From Fusobacterium perfoetens (GTDB lineage: Bacteria > Fusobacteriota > Fusobacteriia > Fusobacteriales > Fusobacteriaceae), in contig NZ_JADYUD010000011.1 of the NCBI RefSeq assembly GCF_021531595.1, forward strand, positions 1 to 64,000: 64,000 nucleotides of DNA, given 5' to 3'. Made by a program: the position numbers and the translations under genes. Below the pieces are notes generated by a model. It had not been told where the DNA came from. It was given only the letters and a program-made list of their open reading frames with translations, and ran no database searches. Positions 44,916-54,964 of the stretch are shown here, piece after piece; position 1 is the first letter of the stretch, and each line of letters opens with the position of its first letter.

Positions 44916-47747
44916 TTGGAAAATATTTTACTTGAAAGTTTAAAGACAAGTCTTTTAGATACCAATATAGAATCAAGCCAAAATTACCAGCATAGGCTTT
45001 TATGTAATAAAGATGAAAAAATAATAATAGATTTAAGGAAAGAACTGGAAAACTGTGATGAATTTATAATCTCTGTAGCTTTTATAACTGAAGGAGGGCT
45101 TTCTCTTATTCTTGAACAGTTAAAAATTCTTGAAGAAAAGGGGATACAGGGAAAAATTCTTACAGGAGATTATCTTACCTTCACAGAACCTAAAGCTCTT
45201 AAAAGAATTTTAAAGTATAAAAATATTGAGCTTAAAATTCTTTCAGGAGAAAAATTTCATGCAAAGGGATATTTTTTTAAGAGAGGTAATCTGTGGACAA
45301 TGGTAGTTGGCAGCAGTAACCTTACACAGCAGGCTCTTACAGTAAATTTTGAATGGAATCTTAAAATAAATTCATTGGAAACAGGAAAGACTGCCTGTGA
45401 TATTATAGGGAAGTTTAATAAAATCTTTAATAATCTTCCAAAAACAGATGAAAAAATCATTGAAGATTATGAAATAGCATATAAAAAGGCAAAAGAATAT
45501 GAAAGGGAGAGAAAGAAGACAAGAGAGAGGGAAAAAGAAAGAAATATAACTCCTAACATAATGCAGGAAAGAGCACTTGAAAGCCTTAAAGATTTAAGAA
45601 AAAAAGAAAATAGAGGTCTTCTTATAAGTGCAACAGGAACAGGAAAAACATATCTTTCAGCCTTTGATGTAAAAAATGCAAATCCTAAAAAAATTCTTTT
45701 TACTGCTCATAGAAAAACAATTCTTCAGAAAGCAAGAAAGACTTTTGAAAGTATAATGGGAAATTTAAAAACAGCAATATATGGAGAAGAGGATATATCA
45801 GGGGCAGACTGTATTTTTGCAATGATACAGACACTTAGCAGAGAGAATCACTTAAAAAAATTTTTACCAGAAGAATTTGATTATATAATAGTTGATGAAG
45901 TACATCACAGTGGTGCAAAAAGTTATCAGAAAGTTATAAATTATTTTAAGCCTGAATTTATGCTTGGAATGACAGCAACTCCAGAAAGAACAGATGATTT
46001 TGATATATATGGACTTTTTAATCATAATATAGCTTATGAAATAAGACTTTATGATGCTTTGGAAGAAAATCTTCTTTGTCCTTTTCATTATTTTGGTATA
46101 TCAGATATTATTATAGATGGAGAAAGTATAGATGAAAAAACTGCTGTTAAAAAACTTGTGATGGAGGAAAGAGTAAATCATATAATAGAAAAAAGCAGAT
46201 ATTATGGTTATAGTGGAGATAAACTTCATGGGCTTATTTTTGTTTCAAGAAAAGAGGAAGCTGAAATTCTATGTGAAAAGTTTAATGAAAAAGGTGTAAA
46301 AACAGCTTTTCTTATAGGGGACGACAGTGATGAAAAAAGAGAAAAAACAATAGAACAGCTTGAAAAAGGAGAGATAGAATATATAATCACAGTGGATATT
46401 TTTAATGAAGGGGTAGACATTCCATGTGTAAATCAAGTTATTCTTTTAAGACCTACAGAATCTTCTATTGTATATATACAACAGCTTGGAAGAGGGCTTA
46501 GAAAAGATCCTGATAAAGAATTTGTTGTTGTTCTTGACTTTATAGGAAACTATGAGAAAAACTTTTTAATTCCAACTGCAATTTCTCAAAATAACAGCTT
46601 TGATAAGGATTTTATGAAAAGATTTCTTATGAATGGAACAAATATGATTCCTGGAGAAAGCTCTGTTATCTTTGAAGAGGTTGTAAAAGAAAGAATTTTT
46701 GAAAATATAGGTAAAACAAATTTTTCTACTAAAAAGAATATTGAGCATGACTTTAAACTCCTAGAAAAACAACTTGGAAGAATTCCTATGCTATATGATT
46801 TTTTTGAAAGAAATATGATAGAACCTTCTGTTATTTTAAAGTATAAGAAAAATTATGATGAGGTTTTAAGAATTTTAAAGCCAAGAGAAGAATTCCCATA
46901 CCTTTCAGATGAAGAAAAAAATTATCTTACATTTCTATCTTCATTTTTCACACCAGCTAAGAGAGTGCATGAGATGGTATTTTTAAATGAATGCTTAAGA
47001 AGTGGAAGGATAACATCTGCTTTTGGAGAAGAGATTCTTTTTGAAAAATATGGGCTTAAAAATCAGAAAGAAGCAGTTTTAAATGCACTTAAGCATTTAG
47101 CAAAGGAGATTTTTAAAAGCTTATCAACTGCCAAAGAATTTAATCCTATATTTATAAATAAAAATGGAGTGTATGAATTATCTTGTGGCTTTAAAGAGTG
47201 CTATGATAAAAATAGTTATTTTAAATCCCTTATAGATGATTTAATAAAATATAATTTGGCTTACACTGAAAAAAATTATAAGCAGAATGAAGAAGAAACG
47301 ATTTTAAAGTATAAGGAATATACAAAACAAGAAGCTTTCTGGAATCTTAACCTTGATTTTAATAATGGATATCAGGTAAGTGGATACACAGTTTTTGAAG
47401 AGGAAAAAAAGGTAATGCTTTTTATAACTCTTGAGGATACAAATCCTCTTTCAAACTATCAAAATAATTTTATAGATTCTCAAAGATTTCCATGGTTTTC
47501 AAAAAGCAACAGATGTCTTTCAAGAAATGGTATTTTAACAGCAGAAGGAAAAATTGCTGAAAACATTTATACAATGTATGCTTTTGCAAAGAAAAAGTCA
47601 GGAGAGAAATTTTATTATTTAGGAGAAGTGGAAAAGGTTTTAAATGCACAGGAGATAGAGGGAAAAAGAGGAGAGCCACTTGTAAAATATGAGCTTAAGC
47701 TTAAATATGAGGTTAAGAAAGAACTTTTTGATTATTTACATGGATAA
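44916..47747 (+). CDS. PLD-domain DEAD/DEAH helicase with DUF3427 C-terminus
   Basis: The 943-residue protein begins with a phospholipase-D-like nuclease region (about 30-190) with HAKGYFFKRG...VVGSSNLTQQAL. A superfamily 2 helicase follows: Walker A SATGTGKTYLS near residue 240, DEVHHSGA, TATPERTDD, and the second RecA domain with VDIFNEGVDIPCVNQV and QQLGRGLRK. The last 350 residues match the DUF3427 layout. Such proteins are scattered in bacteria and are suspected to act in DNA repair or defence; the precise role is unknown. The start is TTG at 44916, supported by AAGGAGG seven bases upstream. It stands alone after the palindrome. Confidence 0.85.
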   Translation: MENILLESLKTSLLDTNIESSQNYQHRLLCNKDEKIIIDLRKELENCDEFIISVAFITEGGLSLILEQLKILEEKGIQGKILTGDYLTFTEPKALKRILKYKNIELKILSGEKFHAKGYFFKRGNLWTMVVGSSNLTQQALTVNFEWNLKINSLETGKTACDIIGKFNKIFNNLPKTDEKIIEDYEIAYKKAKEYERERKKTREREKERNITPNIMQERALESLKDLRKKENRGLLISATGTGKTYLSAFDVKNANPKKILFTAHRKTILQKARKTFESIMGNLKTAIYGEEDISGADCIFAMIQTLSRENHLKKFLPEEFDYIIVDEVHHSGAKSYQKVINYFKPEFMLGMTATPERTDDFDIYGLFNHNIAYEIRLYDALEENLLCPFHYFGISDIIIDGESIDEKTAVKKLVMEERVNHIIEKSRYYGYSGDKLHGLIFVSRKEEAEILCEKFNEKGVKTAFLIGDDSDEKREKTIEQLEKGEIEYIITVDIFNEGVDIPCVNQVILLRPTESSIVYIQQLGRGLRKDPDKEFVVVLDFIGNYEKNFLIPTAISQNNSFDKDFMKRFLMNGTNMIPGESSVIFEEVVKERIFENIGKTNFSTKKNIEHDFKLLEKQLGRIPMLYDFFERNMIEPSVILKYKKNYDEVLRILKPREEFPYLSDEEKNYLTFLSSFFTPAKRVHEMVFLNECLRSGRITSAFGEEILFEKYGLKNQKEAVLNALKHLAKEIFKSLSTAKEFNPIFINKNGVYELSCGFKECYDKNSYFKSLIDDLIKYNLAYTEKNYKQNEEETILKYKEYTKQEAFWNLNLDFNNGYQVSGYTVFEEEKKVMLFITLEDTNPLSNYQNNFIDSQRFPWFSKSNRCLSRNGILTAEGKIAENIYTMYAFAKKKSGEKFYYLGEVEKVLNAQEIEGKRGEPLVKYELKLKYEVKKELFDYLHG

Positions 47748-47990
47748 AAAAATTATAAAATAAAATTTTATATTATGAAAATTATTTTCTATTTTATAAA
47801 ATTTTATTTCATAAATTTATAAAAGGTGCAGTAACTTAAAATCTGTTATAGTACAACGAAAATAAATCTTGTATGTGTCTTAAAAAATATGATAAAATAA
47901 TTGTGTATATCTTGAATGTAAAGAAATAATACTTTTGCAGTAATATTGAGACAAAAAATATTAATAACTTATAAGGAAGTGATGTATAAA
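47748..47990. other. AT-rich gap with inverted repeats before the CoA-transferase gene
   Basis: The first 75 bases hold interlocking dyads of the AAATAAAATTTTATA kind (around 47758-47773 and 47800-47817), probably terminating the helicase transcript. The remaining bases must contain the CoA-transferase promoter, but no strong match is evident. Confidence 0.45.
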
Positions 47991-49322
47991 ATGACAACTT
48001 TTGAAAAAGAGTATCAAAGCAAATTAGTTTCGGCTGACGAGGCAGCTGCAGTAATAAAATCAGGAGATTTTGTTGACTATGGTTGGTGTGCTGCTACAAC
48101 TGATGCAGTAGATGCTGCTCTTGCAAAAAGAATGCCTGAACTTAAAGATATAAAATTAAGAGGAGGAATTCTTTTAAAAGAGCCTGCAGTATTTAAAATT
48201 GATAAACCAGAAGAACACTTTACATGGAACTCTTGGCATATGACAGGAATTGAAAGAAAAGCAGCTGCTAAAGGTTTCGCTTTTTATGGACCTATCAGAT
48301 ATTCTGAGCTTCCAAGATATTACAGAGACGGAGGAGCAAAAGTTGATGTTGCTGTAATGCAAGTTGCTCCAATGGACGAAAAAGGATTCTTTAACTTTGG
48401 TGTAAGCCCTTCTCATATGATGGCTGTATGTGAAATGGCAAAAACTGTAATAGTTGAAGTTAATGAAAAAATGCCAGTATGTTTAGGTGGAATGGAAAAC
48501 TGCATCCACATTTCTAAAGTAGATATGATAGTTGAAGGAAATAACCCTGATATAGCTGTTCTTCCAGGACCTACTCCATCAGAAGTAGATATGAAAGTTG
48601 CAGAACTAATCGTTGAAGAATTATCAGATGGTTGCTGTGTTCAACTTGGAATAGGAGCAATGCCTACAGCTGTTGGATCTCTTATTGCAAAATCAAACTT
48701 AAAAGACCTAAGTGTTCACTCTGAAATGTATGTTGACGCTTTCGTTGAAATGGCTAAAGCTGGAAAAGTTACTGGAGCTAAAAAGAATATAGACAGATTC
48801 AGACAAACATTTACATTCGCTGCTGGTGGAAAAGAAATGTATGACTACTTAAATAACAACCCTGAAATCATGGCAGCACCAGTTGATTATGTAAACGATG
48901 TAAGAGTAGTTTCTTCTCTTGACAAATTCGTTTCTATAAACAATGCAGTTGATATTGACTTATATGGACAAGTTAATGCTGAAAGTGCTGGAATAAAACC
49001 TATAAGTGGAGCAGGAGGACAACTTGACTTCGTTCTTGGAGCTTACTTATCTAAAGGTGGAAAAACATTTATCTGCTTATCTTCAACATATAAAACAAAA
49101 GACGGTCAATTAAAATCAAGAATCAGACCTACTCTTGAAAATGGATCTATCGTAACAGACACAAGATCAAATGTTCAATATGTTGTTACTGAATATGGAA
49201 AAGTAAACTTAAAAGGTAAAGTAGGTTGGGAAAGAGCAGAAGCTTTAATAAGCATAGCTCACCCAGACTTCAGAGAAGAATTAACAGAAGCTGCTAAAAA
49301 AATGGGACTTTGGAGAAAATAA
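47991..49322 (+). CDS. Acetyl-CoA hydrolase/transferase-family CoA-transferase (butyryl-CoA:acetate or 4-hydroxybutyrate type)
   Basis: The roughly 443-residue protein fits the But/AbfT group. It has [23 protein letters not shown] at the N-terminus, the catalytic Glu in [11 protein letters not shown], the oxyanion loop [19 protein letters not shown], and [13 protein letters not shown] near the end. These enzymes swap CoA between butyryl-CoA (or 4-hydroxybutyryl-CoA) and acetate, the last step of butyrate formation in amino-acid-fermenting anaerobes. The donor cannot be fixed from sequence. The start is ambiguous between ATG 47982 and 47991; GGAAGTGAT fits both. The gene has more C-rich codons than its neighbours, a sign of high expression. 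Confidence 0.85.
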   Translation: MTTFEKEYQSKLVSADEAAAVIKSGDFVDYGWCAATTDAVDAALAKRMPELKDIKLRGGILLKEPAVFKIDKPEEHFTWNSWHMTGIERKAAAKGFAFYGPIRYSELPRYYRDGGAKVDVAVMQVAPMDEKGFFNFGVSPSHMMAVCEMAKTVIVEVNEKMPVCLGGMENCIHISKVDMIVEGNNPDIAVLPGPTPSEVDMKVAELIVEELSDGCCVQLGIGAMPTAVGSLIAKSNLKDLSVHSEMYVDAFVEMAKAGKVTGAKKNIDRFRQTFTFAAGGKEMYDYLNNNPEIMAAPVDYVNDVRVVSSLDKFVSINNAVDIDLYGQVNAESAGIKPISGAGGQLDFVLGAYLSKGGKTFICLSSTYKTKDGQLKSRIRPTLENGSIVTDTRSNVQYVVTEYGKVNLKGKVGWERAEALISIAHPDFREELTEAAKKMGLWRK

Positions 49323-49333
49323 TAAAATAAAAA

Positions 49334-49368
49334 TAAAGGGGCTGCAATAAAGCAGTCCCTATTTTTTT
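49334..49368. terminator. Terminator between the CoA-transferase and trkH
   Basis: AGGGGCTGC and GCAGTCCCT form a stem with a one-base imperfection, then ATTTTTTT. trkH ends at its right edge on the opposite strand. Confidence 0.85.
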
Positions 49369-50839
49369 ATTTCTTTAAAGGATTTCTTTTATGCCATTTC
49401 TTATAAAGTTCAGGAGAGAACAGAATAAGAACTGGGAATATTTCAAGTCTTCCAAGAAGCATACTGAAAGAAAGAATAATTTTATTTATATCAGTAAGAG
49501 TTGAGTAATTTTGTGTAGGCCCTACAACTTCAAATCCTGGACCTATATTATTAAATGTTGCTGCAACAGCACTGAAGGCTGAAGCAAGATCAGGAATACT
49601 TACAGATATACCAAGAAGAATAATTACAAACACACCTATATAAACTATAAGATAACTTGAAATTCCTTCCATTAAATCTTTTGTTACAGGTTTTTCCTCC
49701 ATTTTAAGACTTACAATTCTATTTATATTTCCAAGTTTTTTAAATTCTCTTATTGCACTTTTCATAAGAATAACAACTCTTGAAACTTTAAGTCCTCCTG
49801 CTGTTGAACCTGCACATCCTCCCATAAACATAAGGAAAAGAAGAATAACTTTTGAGAAAAGAGGCCATTTGTCAAAGTCTGCAGTAGAATATCCTGTTGT
49901 TGAAACAATAGATGCAACAGTGAAGAAAACATCTCTTACAAGACGGAAAACACTGTCGTACATTGAATGAATATTTATACATATAAATAAAACAGAACAG
50001 AAAACTATTGAGAAAAACCATTTCATCTCTTCACTTTTAAAAAATTGTTTTATATTTCCCAGAAGAAGAATGTAATAAAGGTTAAAGTTAAGACTGAATA
50101 AAAGCATTCCTATTCCAATAGTATAATCTATTACAGAGCTGTTATAATAAGCAATACTTGTATTTTTTATTCCAAATCCTCCAGTTCCTGCTGTTCCAAA
50201 AGCATGAAGAACAGAATCAAATACAGGCATTCCTTCAAGAGCAAGAACCACAGTAAGAAGAACTGTCATTAAAATATAGATAATATATAAAATTCTTGAG
50301 TTATAACTCATTTTTGCAACAAACTTACCAAATGTAGGGCCGGGAACTTCAGCTTTCATAAGATGAAGTGATTGATTATTACTTTTTGGAATAATAGCCA
50401 GAGCCAAAACCAGAACTCCCATACCTCCCACAAGATGTGTGAAACTTCTCCAGAAAAGAAGTGATCTTGGAAGAGCCTCAACATTTGTAAGAATACTTGC
50501 CCCTGTTGTTGTAAATCCACTTACTGTTTCAAAATAAGCATCTATAAAAGATGGAATAAACCCTGAAAATACAAAGGGCATAGCTCCAAAGAAAGAAAGA
50601 AATATCCATGAAAGAGAAACACTTACAAGCCCCTCTTTTGCAAACATTTTCTGACTTTTTGGAAGTTTTCTTGAAAGAGCAAATCCTGCAGTAAGCAGAA
50701 GTATTATTGTGTAAAAATAAGCTTTGTGCATAGACATATCTTCTTTAAAATAAAAGCTTACAAAAAGAGGAAGACAGATAAATCCAGCTTCAAGCTTTAA
50801 GATATATCCAATGATATACTTTATCATCTGAGTATTCAT
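49367..50839 (-). CDS. trkH: Potassium uptake protein TrkH (channel subunit)
   Basis: The 490-residue membrane protein shows the four-fold pore repeat: VSGFTTTGASILTN, AFGTAGTGGFGIKN, VSTTGYSTADFDKW and FNNIGPGFEVVGPT. GGCAGSTAGGLKVSR and the membrane helices complete the pattern. It pairs with TrkA, which starts the operon two bases upstream on the minus strand. It imports K+. Confidence 0.94.
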   Translation of the reverse strand: MNTQMIKYIIGYILKLEAGFICLPLFVSFYFKEDMSMHKAYFYTIILLLTAGFALSRKLPKSQKMFAKEGLVSVSLSWIFLSFFGAMPFVFSGFIPSFIDAYFETVSGFTTTGASILTNVEALPRSLLFWRSFTHLVGGMGVLVLALAIIPKSNNQSLHLMKAEVPGPTFGKFVAKMSYNSRILYIIYILMTVLLTVVLALEGMPVFDSVLHAFGTAGTGGFGIKNTSIAYYNSSVIDYTIGIGMLLFSLNFNLYYILLLGNIKQFFKSEEMKWFFSIVFCSVLFICINIHSMYDSVFRLVRDVFFTVASIVSTTGYSTADFDKWPLFSKVILLFLMFMGGCAGSTAGGLKVSRVVILMKSAIREFKKLGNINRIVSLKMEEKPVTKDLMEGISSYLIVYIGVFVIILLGISVSIPDLASAFSAVAATFNNIGPGFEVVGPTQNYSTLTDINKIILSFSMLLGRLEIFPVLILFSPELYKKWHKRNPLKK

Positions 50840-50841
50840 AT

Positions 50842-52224
50842 TTATATCTCCTTATTGAAGAAATCAAAATTTATAATCTGGTCAATATCGTCAAGATACT
50901 GCTGAGTAGTTATAATAATAACAGTGTCATAAGGTTTTATTACATCAAGCCCTCCAGGCATAATAAGTTTTCCTTCTCTTATTATATAAGGAATAAGAAC
51001 ATTTTCTTTTATATGAAGGTCTTTTAAAGGAATACCTGCAACACGGCTGTATTCTCCCACAGAAAATTCTATAGCTTCAACCCTGTTGTCAGCAAGTCTG
51101 TAAAGGTTCTGAATATTGTTTTCTCCTTGAGCACCAGCAAAAGATCTTACAATTTTTACAATATAGTCTGCAATGATTTTTTTAGGTGTAAGTATAGATT
51201 GAAGCCCTACAAAATCAAGAACATTTAAAAGAGAAGTACTGTTGATTTTTGTTATAGTTTTTTTGATTCCTATTTTGTCAGCAAACATTGAAATAATAAT
51301 ATTTTCTTCATCAATTCCTGTAAGAGATACACAGGCATCATAGCTGCTGAAGTTTTCCTCTTCAAGAAGATCTAAATCAATTCCATTTCCATTTATAATT
51401 TCTGCATTTTCAAAAGTTTCACTCAGTTCTTTTGCTCTTTCCTCTTTAAGTTCAACTATTTTAAGTTTCATTTTTTTCTTAAGAAGAATGTCAGCAAGAT
51501 AGTGGGTAATACGCCCTCCTCCAACTATAAATACAGATTTTATTCTTTCTCCTGAGTGTCCAAGAGATTTATAAAATTCTCCTAAGTCAGCATGAGCCCC
51601 TGTTACATATATTCTGTCATCAGCTTTTAAAACAAAGTTTCCTGTTGGAACATAAACTTCAGGCCCTCTCTGAACTATACATACAAGAAGGTTTCTAAAA
51701 TGATTTCTTTTAAAATCAACAAGCTTAAGTCCGTCAAGATAAGAATTTTCCTCTACAAGAATTTCCACAAGATTTACTTTATTTTTAGCAAAAGAATCTA
51801 CATTTAAGGCATTAGGATATTCAAGATTTTTACGGATAAAATCTGCAGCCTCTGCCTCAGGATTAAGCATAATATCAATACCAAGAGATTCCTTCATAAA
51901 CTGCATCTGTTCAGAATATTCAGGATTTCTTACTCTGGCAATAGTATATTTTGCTCCCATTTTTTTAGCCATTACAGATGAAATAAGGTTTATTTCGTCG
52001 TTGGTAGTTACAGCAATAAAGATATCAGCACTATGAACACCTGCATCAGCAAGAACTTCACGGTTTGCTCCATTTCCTACAATCCCCATAATATCAGATA
52101 CAGAAAGAACTCTGTCAAGAATTTTTGCTTCTTGCTCTATAAGGGTTATATCATTTCCTTCAGTGGAAAGATCTCTGCAAAGAATTTCTCCAATCTTTCC
52201 TGCTCCTACAATTACAATTTTCAT
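50842..52224 (-). CDS. trkA: Potassium uptake regulatory protein TrkA
   Basis: The 460-residue cytoplasmic protein has two tandem RCK units, each with a Rossmann NAD-binding fold (MKIVIVGAGKIGEILCRDL at residue 1 and SVFIVGGGRITHYLADILLKK near residue 230) and a C-terminal RCK_C domain. TrkA gates TrkH in response to nucleotides. It leads the trkA-trkH operon with GGGAG upstream. RCK_C domains in relatives bind c-di-AMP; disA is in this window, but regulation is not shown. Confidence 0.94.
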   Translation of the reverse strand: MKIVIVGAGKIGEILCRDLSTEGNDITLIEQEAKILDRVLSVSDIMGIVGNGANREVLADAGVHSADIFIAVTTNDEINLISSVMAKKMGAKYTIARVRNPEYSEQMQFMKESLGIDIMLNPEAEAADFIRKNLEYPNALNVDSFAKNKVNLVEILVEENSYLDGLKLVDFKRNHFRNLLVCIVQRGPEVYVPTGNFVLKADDRIYVTGAHADLGEFYKSLGHSGERIKSVFIVGGGRITHYLADILLKKKMKLKIVELKEERAKELSETFENAEIINGNGIDLDLLEEENFSSYDACVSLTGIDEENIIISMFADKIGIKKTITKINSTSLLNVLDFVGLQSILTPKKIIADYIVKIVRSFAGAQGENNIQNLYRLADNRVEAIEFSVGEYSRVAGIPLKDLHIKENVLIPYIIREGKLIMPGGLDVIKPYDTVIIITTQQYLDDIDQIINFDFFNKEI

Positions 52225-52256
52225 AAATATACTCCCGTGTTAAAATGATTAAAATT

Positions 52257-52285
52257 ATTATATCAAAAATAACAGTTCTTCTCAA
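52257..52285 (-). promoter_or_regulatory. Promoter of trkA-trkH
   Basis: On the minus strand TTGAGA (52280-52285) is followed after 17 bp by a perfect TATAAT (52257-52262). Confidence 0.75.
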
Positions 52286-52298
52286 ATAAGAAATTAAA

Positions 52299-53174
52299 TT
52301 ACTTCCTATTTATTAATGAAGAAGAGAGGAAATCCATGAATTTTTCAGTACCTGATTTTCTTCTGCTTTCTCCAGTGCAGCAAATGGGAAAACACATTTC
52401 AGAAATTCTGTCTTTTATTCTTGTGCCAAAGGTTTTTACAATGGCACATTTTAAATTGTCTCTGCTGTACTCAAGATTTGTTGTGATTATAAGAGGTTTT
52501 TCAGCCCTGTATCTTGTGTCAATTAAAAGAAATATCTTTTCAAGACTCCACTCTGATATTTTTTCACAACCTAAGTCATCAATAATAAGAAGGTCACAGA
52601 GAGATATTTTTTCAAGAATTTCATTTTCAGCCTTTCCCCATTCAACCTTAAGCTTTCCAAGATAAAGCCCAAGATTTATAGCAATAACTGTTTTTCTCCT
52701 TTCAGTGAGATAATTTCCTATACAGGCAGCAGCAAAAGTTTTTCCAGTTCCAGAGTTTCCATAAAATAAAATTCCTGCATCTCCTTTGGACTTCATAAAG
52801 CTTTCAGCATATTTAAGAGATATTTCCATATGCCTTCCTGTTAAATCTGCTTTTTCAAAGGTTGAATTTAAAAACCTTGAATCAATAATAGAAAAATTTT
52901 TGTATTTATTCACCTTGTTTTTTATTCTTTCCTCCCTTGCCTTTCTGTCAAATTCAGCAAGATCCCTTTCATAGAGAGTTTCATGGCAGGTACAGCTTGG
53001 AATATATCTTATCTTGTCCCCTAAAATATTAATCATCTCTTCAGGAAGAGTGTGATTTTTTATATATGGCTTTCCACAGATACTGCATTTTTTAAAACTG
53101 TGATATTCAGGTTCTTTTGCTTTTAAATCTTTATTTTCAAAATCTAAAATATTATTTCTAGTTATTATTTTCAT
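52299..53174 (-). CDS. DnaC/IstB-type AAA+ ATPase (helicase loader-like)
   Basis: The 291-residue protein has an N-terminal zinc-like cluster (CSICGKPY near residue 31 and CTCHETLY) and then an AAA+ core. Walker A is GNSGTGKTFAAACIGNYL near residue 140, Walker B is LLIIDDLGCEK, and RPLIITTNL-like sensor 1 reads KPLIITTNLEYS. It matches DnaC/DnaI helicase loaders and the IstB family. There is no adjacent transposase, so a replication role is favoured. It is the last gene of a four-gene minus cassette whose second gene resembles DnaD. Confidence 0.8.
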   Translation of the reverse strand: MKIITRNNILDFENKDLKAKEPEYHSFKKCSICGKPYIKNHTLPEEMINILGDKIRYIPSCTCHETLYERDLAEFDRKAREERIKNKVNKYKNFSIIDSRFLNSTFEKADLTGRHMEISLKYAESFMKSKGDAGILFYGNSGTGKTFAAACIGNYLTERRKTVIAINLGLYLGKLKVEWGKAENEILEKISLCDLLIIDDLGCEKISEWSLEKIFLLIDTRYRAEKPLIITTNLEYSRDNLKCAIVKTFGTRIKDRISEMCFPICCTGESRRKSGTEKFMDFLSSSLINRK

Positions 53175-53177
53175 AAT

Positions 53178-53972
53178 TTAAAACCCCATTTTCTTAAGTG
53201 CTTCAAGGGCTTCTTCATCTTCCTGATAGAGAGGCTCTTCTGTAATTTTGTTTTTTACAGGATTTCTTTCTGAATAAGTTCCATTAAGGGCTTTTTTTAG
53301 ATTTTTTATATTAAATATCATGTTAATGCTGAAGGTCTTTGCATATTCATTCTGACTCATAATCTCCATAGCCTTAAAGAGCCGTGAAGCTCCAAGAGCC
53401 TGAATACAATTTACAAAAACACTGTTTTCAGGAAGAAATTCATAACTAGGAAGTCCAAGTTCAGCATATTTTTTCATAATGTCCTGAATAAAAGGGGGAC
53501 AATTTTCAGGCATTATATATTTATTTATGATTTTATTAGTATGATTATTATTAGTATGATCTTTGGTATGAAAATTTTTCATAGGGGGGCATGAAATTTT
53601 TTCATCGCCCCCTTGAAGATTTTTCATGGGAGGGGGTGAAAGTTTTTCATATGCTTTCCCAAGAGAAAAATATAAATATGTTCCTGATTTATTATTTTTT
53701 TCATTTTTTACTGTTTTTCTTAAAAATCCTTTTTCACAAAGCTTTGAAATTCTGTTTATAAGAGTTCTTTCAGTTCCAATAATTGGGATTTCATTTAAAA
53801 TATATTTATAAGTGAGCCATATATATTTTATGCTGTTTTCACAGATAACTTCAAATTTATCAGATGTGCTGAAAAACATATCTGCAATAACCCTTAAAAT
53901 AAGGGCATCTTCTGAATTTAAACCATATTCCATAAGGATATCCTGAGGATAGCCATATATATTAAATTTCAT
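53178..53972 (-). CDS. DnaD-like replication protein with winged-helix N-terminus
   Basis: The 264-residue protein has a likely winged-helix region (about 15-110: LNSEDALILRVIADMF...GTERTLINRISKLCEKGFLRKTVK), as in replication initiators and DnaD. A low-complexity linker contains a duplicated PPMKN (SPPPMKNLQ and CPPMKNFH) and HTNNNHTNK. The helical C-terminal domain (about 160-235) fits a DnaB/DnaD-type domain. It ends three bases before the helicase-loader gene. A chromosomal loader pair or a relic of a phage or plasmid are both possible. Confidence 0.6.
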   Translation of the reverse strand: MKFNIYGYPQDILMEYGLNSEDALILRVIADMFFSTSDKFEVICENSIKYIWLTYKYILNEIPIIGTERTLINRISKLCEKGFLRKTVKNEKNNKSGTYLYFSLGKAYEKLSPPPMKNLQGGDEKISCPPMKNFHTKDHTNNNHTNKIINKYIMPENCPPFIQDIMKKYAELGLPSYEFLPENSVFVNCIQALGASRLFKAMEIMSQNEYAKTFSINMIFNIKNLKKALNGTYSERNPVKNKITEEPLYQEDEEALEALKKMGF

Positions 53973-53993
53973 TTTCTCCCTCCTGATTTAATT

Positions 53994-54452
53994 TTAGTCT
54001 CTTAAAAATGGAAGAATACCTTCAGTTACAATAAATTTTCTTTTTCCTCTTTTAAAAGAAAGTATCTCTCCATTGTCTATAGCTTTATAAATGCTGTTTT
54101 GATTCATTTTTAAAAATCTTGAAAGCTCTTTCACTGAAGTGACAGTCCCTAGCTCTTTTTTCATTTTATCAAGGAGCATTTTTTCAAATTCACTTCTTGG
54201 TTTAGAAGCTTTTATAAGGTATTCATTAATTTCATCTTCTATATTTTCAGCCATTTTCCATATTCTCCTTTGTTTATTTTCCCTTCTTATTTCTTTTTTT
54301 ATGATTTTAATTTTTTCATCAAGTTCTTGTTTTTCTCTTTGGGCACAGACGAGCCTGAACTCGTCTATGTCAAGATTATCAAAGAGAAATCTAAATCTTT
54401 CCCTTACACACTGAGAACTGTTTATACTTAAATCTTTCTTTTCAGTGTTCAT
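53994..54452 (-). CDS. Helix-turn-helix protein, cassette gene 2
   Basis: The 152-residue protein has a charged coiled-coil-like middle (EKQELDEKIKIIKKEIRRENKQ in pieces). Its C-terminal DNA-binding segment VKELSRFLKMNQNSIYKAIDNGEI...FIVTEGILPFL resembles excisionase/MerR-type helix-turn-helix domains. The same C-terminal pattern occurs in the overlapping upstream gene. It starts inside the end of that gene (11-base overlap). Function unknown; regulation of the cassette is plausible. Confidence 0.6.
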   Translation of the reverse strand: MNTEKKDLSINSSQCVRERFRFLFDNLDIDEFRLVCAQREKQELDEKIKIIKKEIRRENKQRRIWKMAENIEDEINEYLIKASKPRSEFEKMLLDKMKKELGTVTSVKELSRFLKMNQNSIYKAIDNGEILSFKRGKRKFIVTEGILPFLRD

Positions 54453-54891
54453 GTTTTATCCTTTGATGAGGTTTTATTATGCTTAAGAAAGGAAAAATTT
54501 CTTTTGTTTTAATTGAGTATAAGCTGTTGCATGAAATACATGGAATAATTCCAGTTTCAACAGCATCTAAGACTATATCTACATCAATATCAAGGAAATC
54601 AGCAAGAAGGTGAGGTTTTGTAAGAGCCCCAAGTATTTTTATAGCTTTTTCCATATAGTTGTATTCAAAGGGATCTTTTGTTGTCTTGGGGATATAAGAT
54701 AAGGGATCAGTTAAAAAGGTTGAACATTTACGGTAATAGCAGAATATTTGTTTTTGAAGCTTTTCAAGAGGTTCATCACTTTGAAAAAAGTTGATATACT
54801 CTTGTTCTTTAATATAATTTCTTCTTCTTAGCAGCTCTTTGGCTGTTAGTTTTTTACTTTTTGCATTTTTTCTTCTGGGTTTTTTAATCAT
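54442..54891 (-). CDS. Helix-turn-helix protein, cassette gene 1
   Basis: The roughly 149-residue protein has a strongly basic start (MIKKPRRKNAKSKKLTAKELLRRRNY) and a C-terminal segment HLLADFLDIDVDIVLDAVETGIIP...KEIFPFL. That segment parallels the C-terminus of the next gene. The start at 54891 is chosen because AAGGAGAAA precedes it and because the consensus promoter at 54965-54993 would lie inside a longer reading. Function unknown. Confidence 0.58.
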   Translation of the reverse strand: MIKKPRRKNAKSKKLTAKELLRRRNYIKEQEYINFFQSDEPLEKLQKQIFCYYRKCSTFLTDPLSYIPKTTKDPFEYNYMEKAIKILGALTKPHLLADFLDIDVDIVLDAVETGIIPCISCNSLYSIKTKEIFPFLSIIKPHQRIKHEH

Positions 54892-54964
54892 TTTAGTTTT
54901 TCTCCTTTTCTTTAAAAAATTTAAGCAGAGAAATTTCTCTAAAACAAACCACATGTGTGACAGA

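Noticed and set aside
52299-53174. IstB of an IS21-type insertion sequence
   Set aside because: No istA transposase or terminal inverted repeats are visible; the neighbours look like replication genes.
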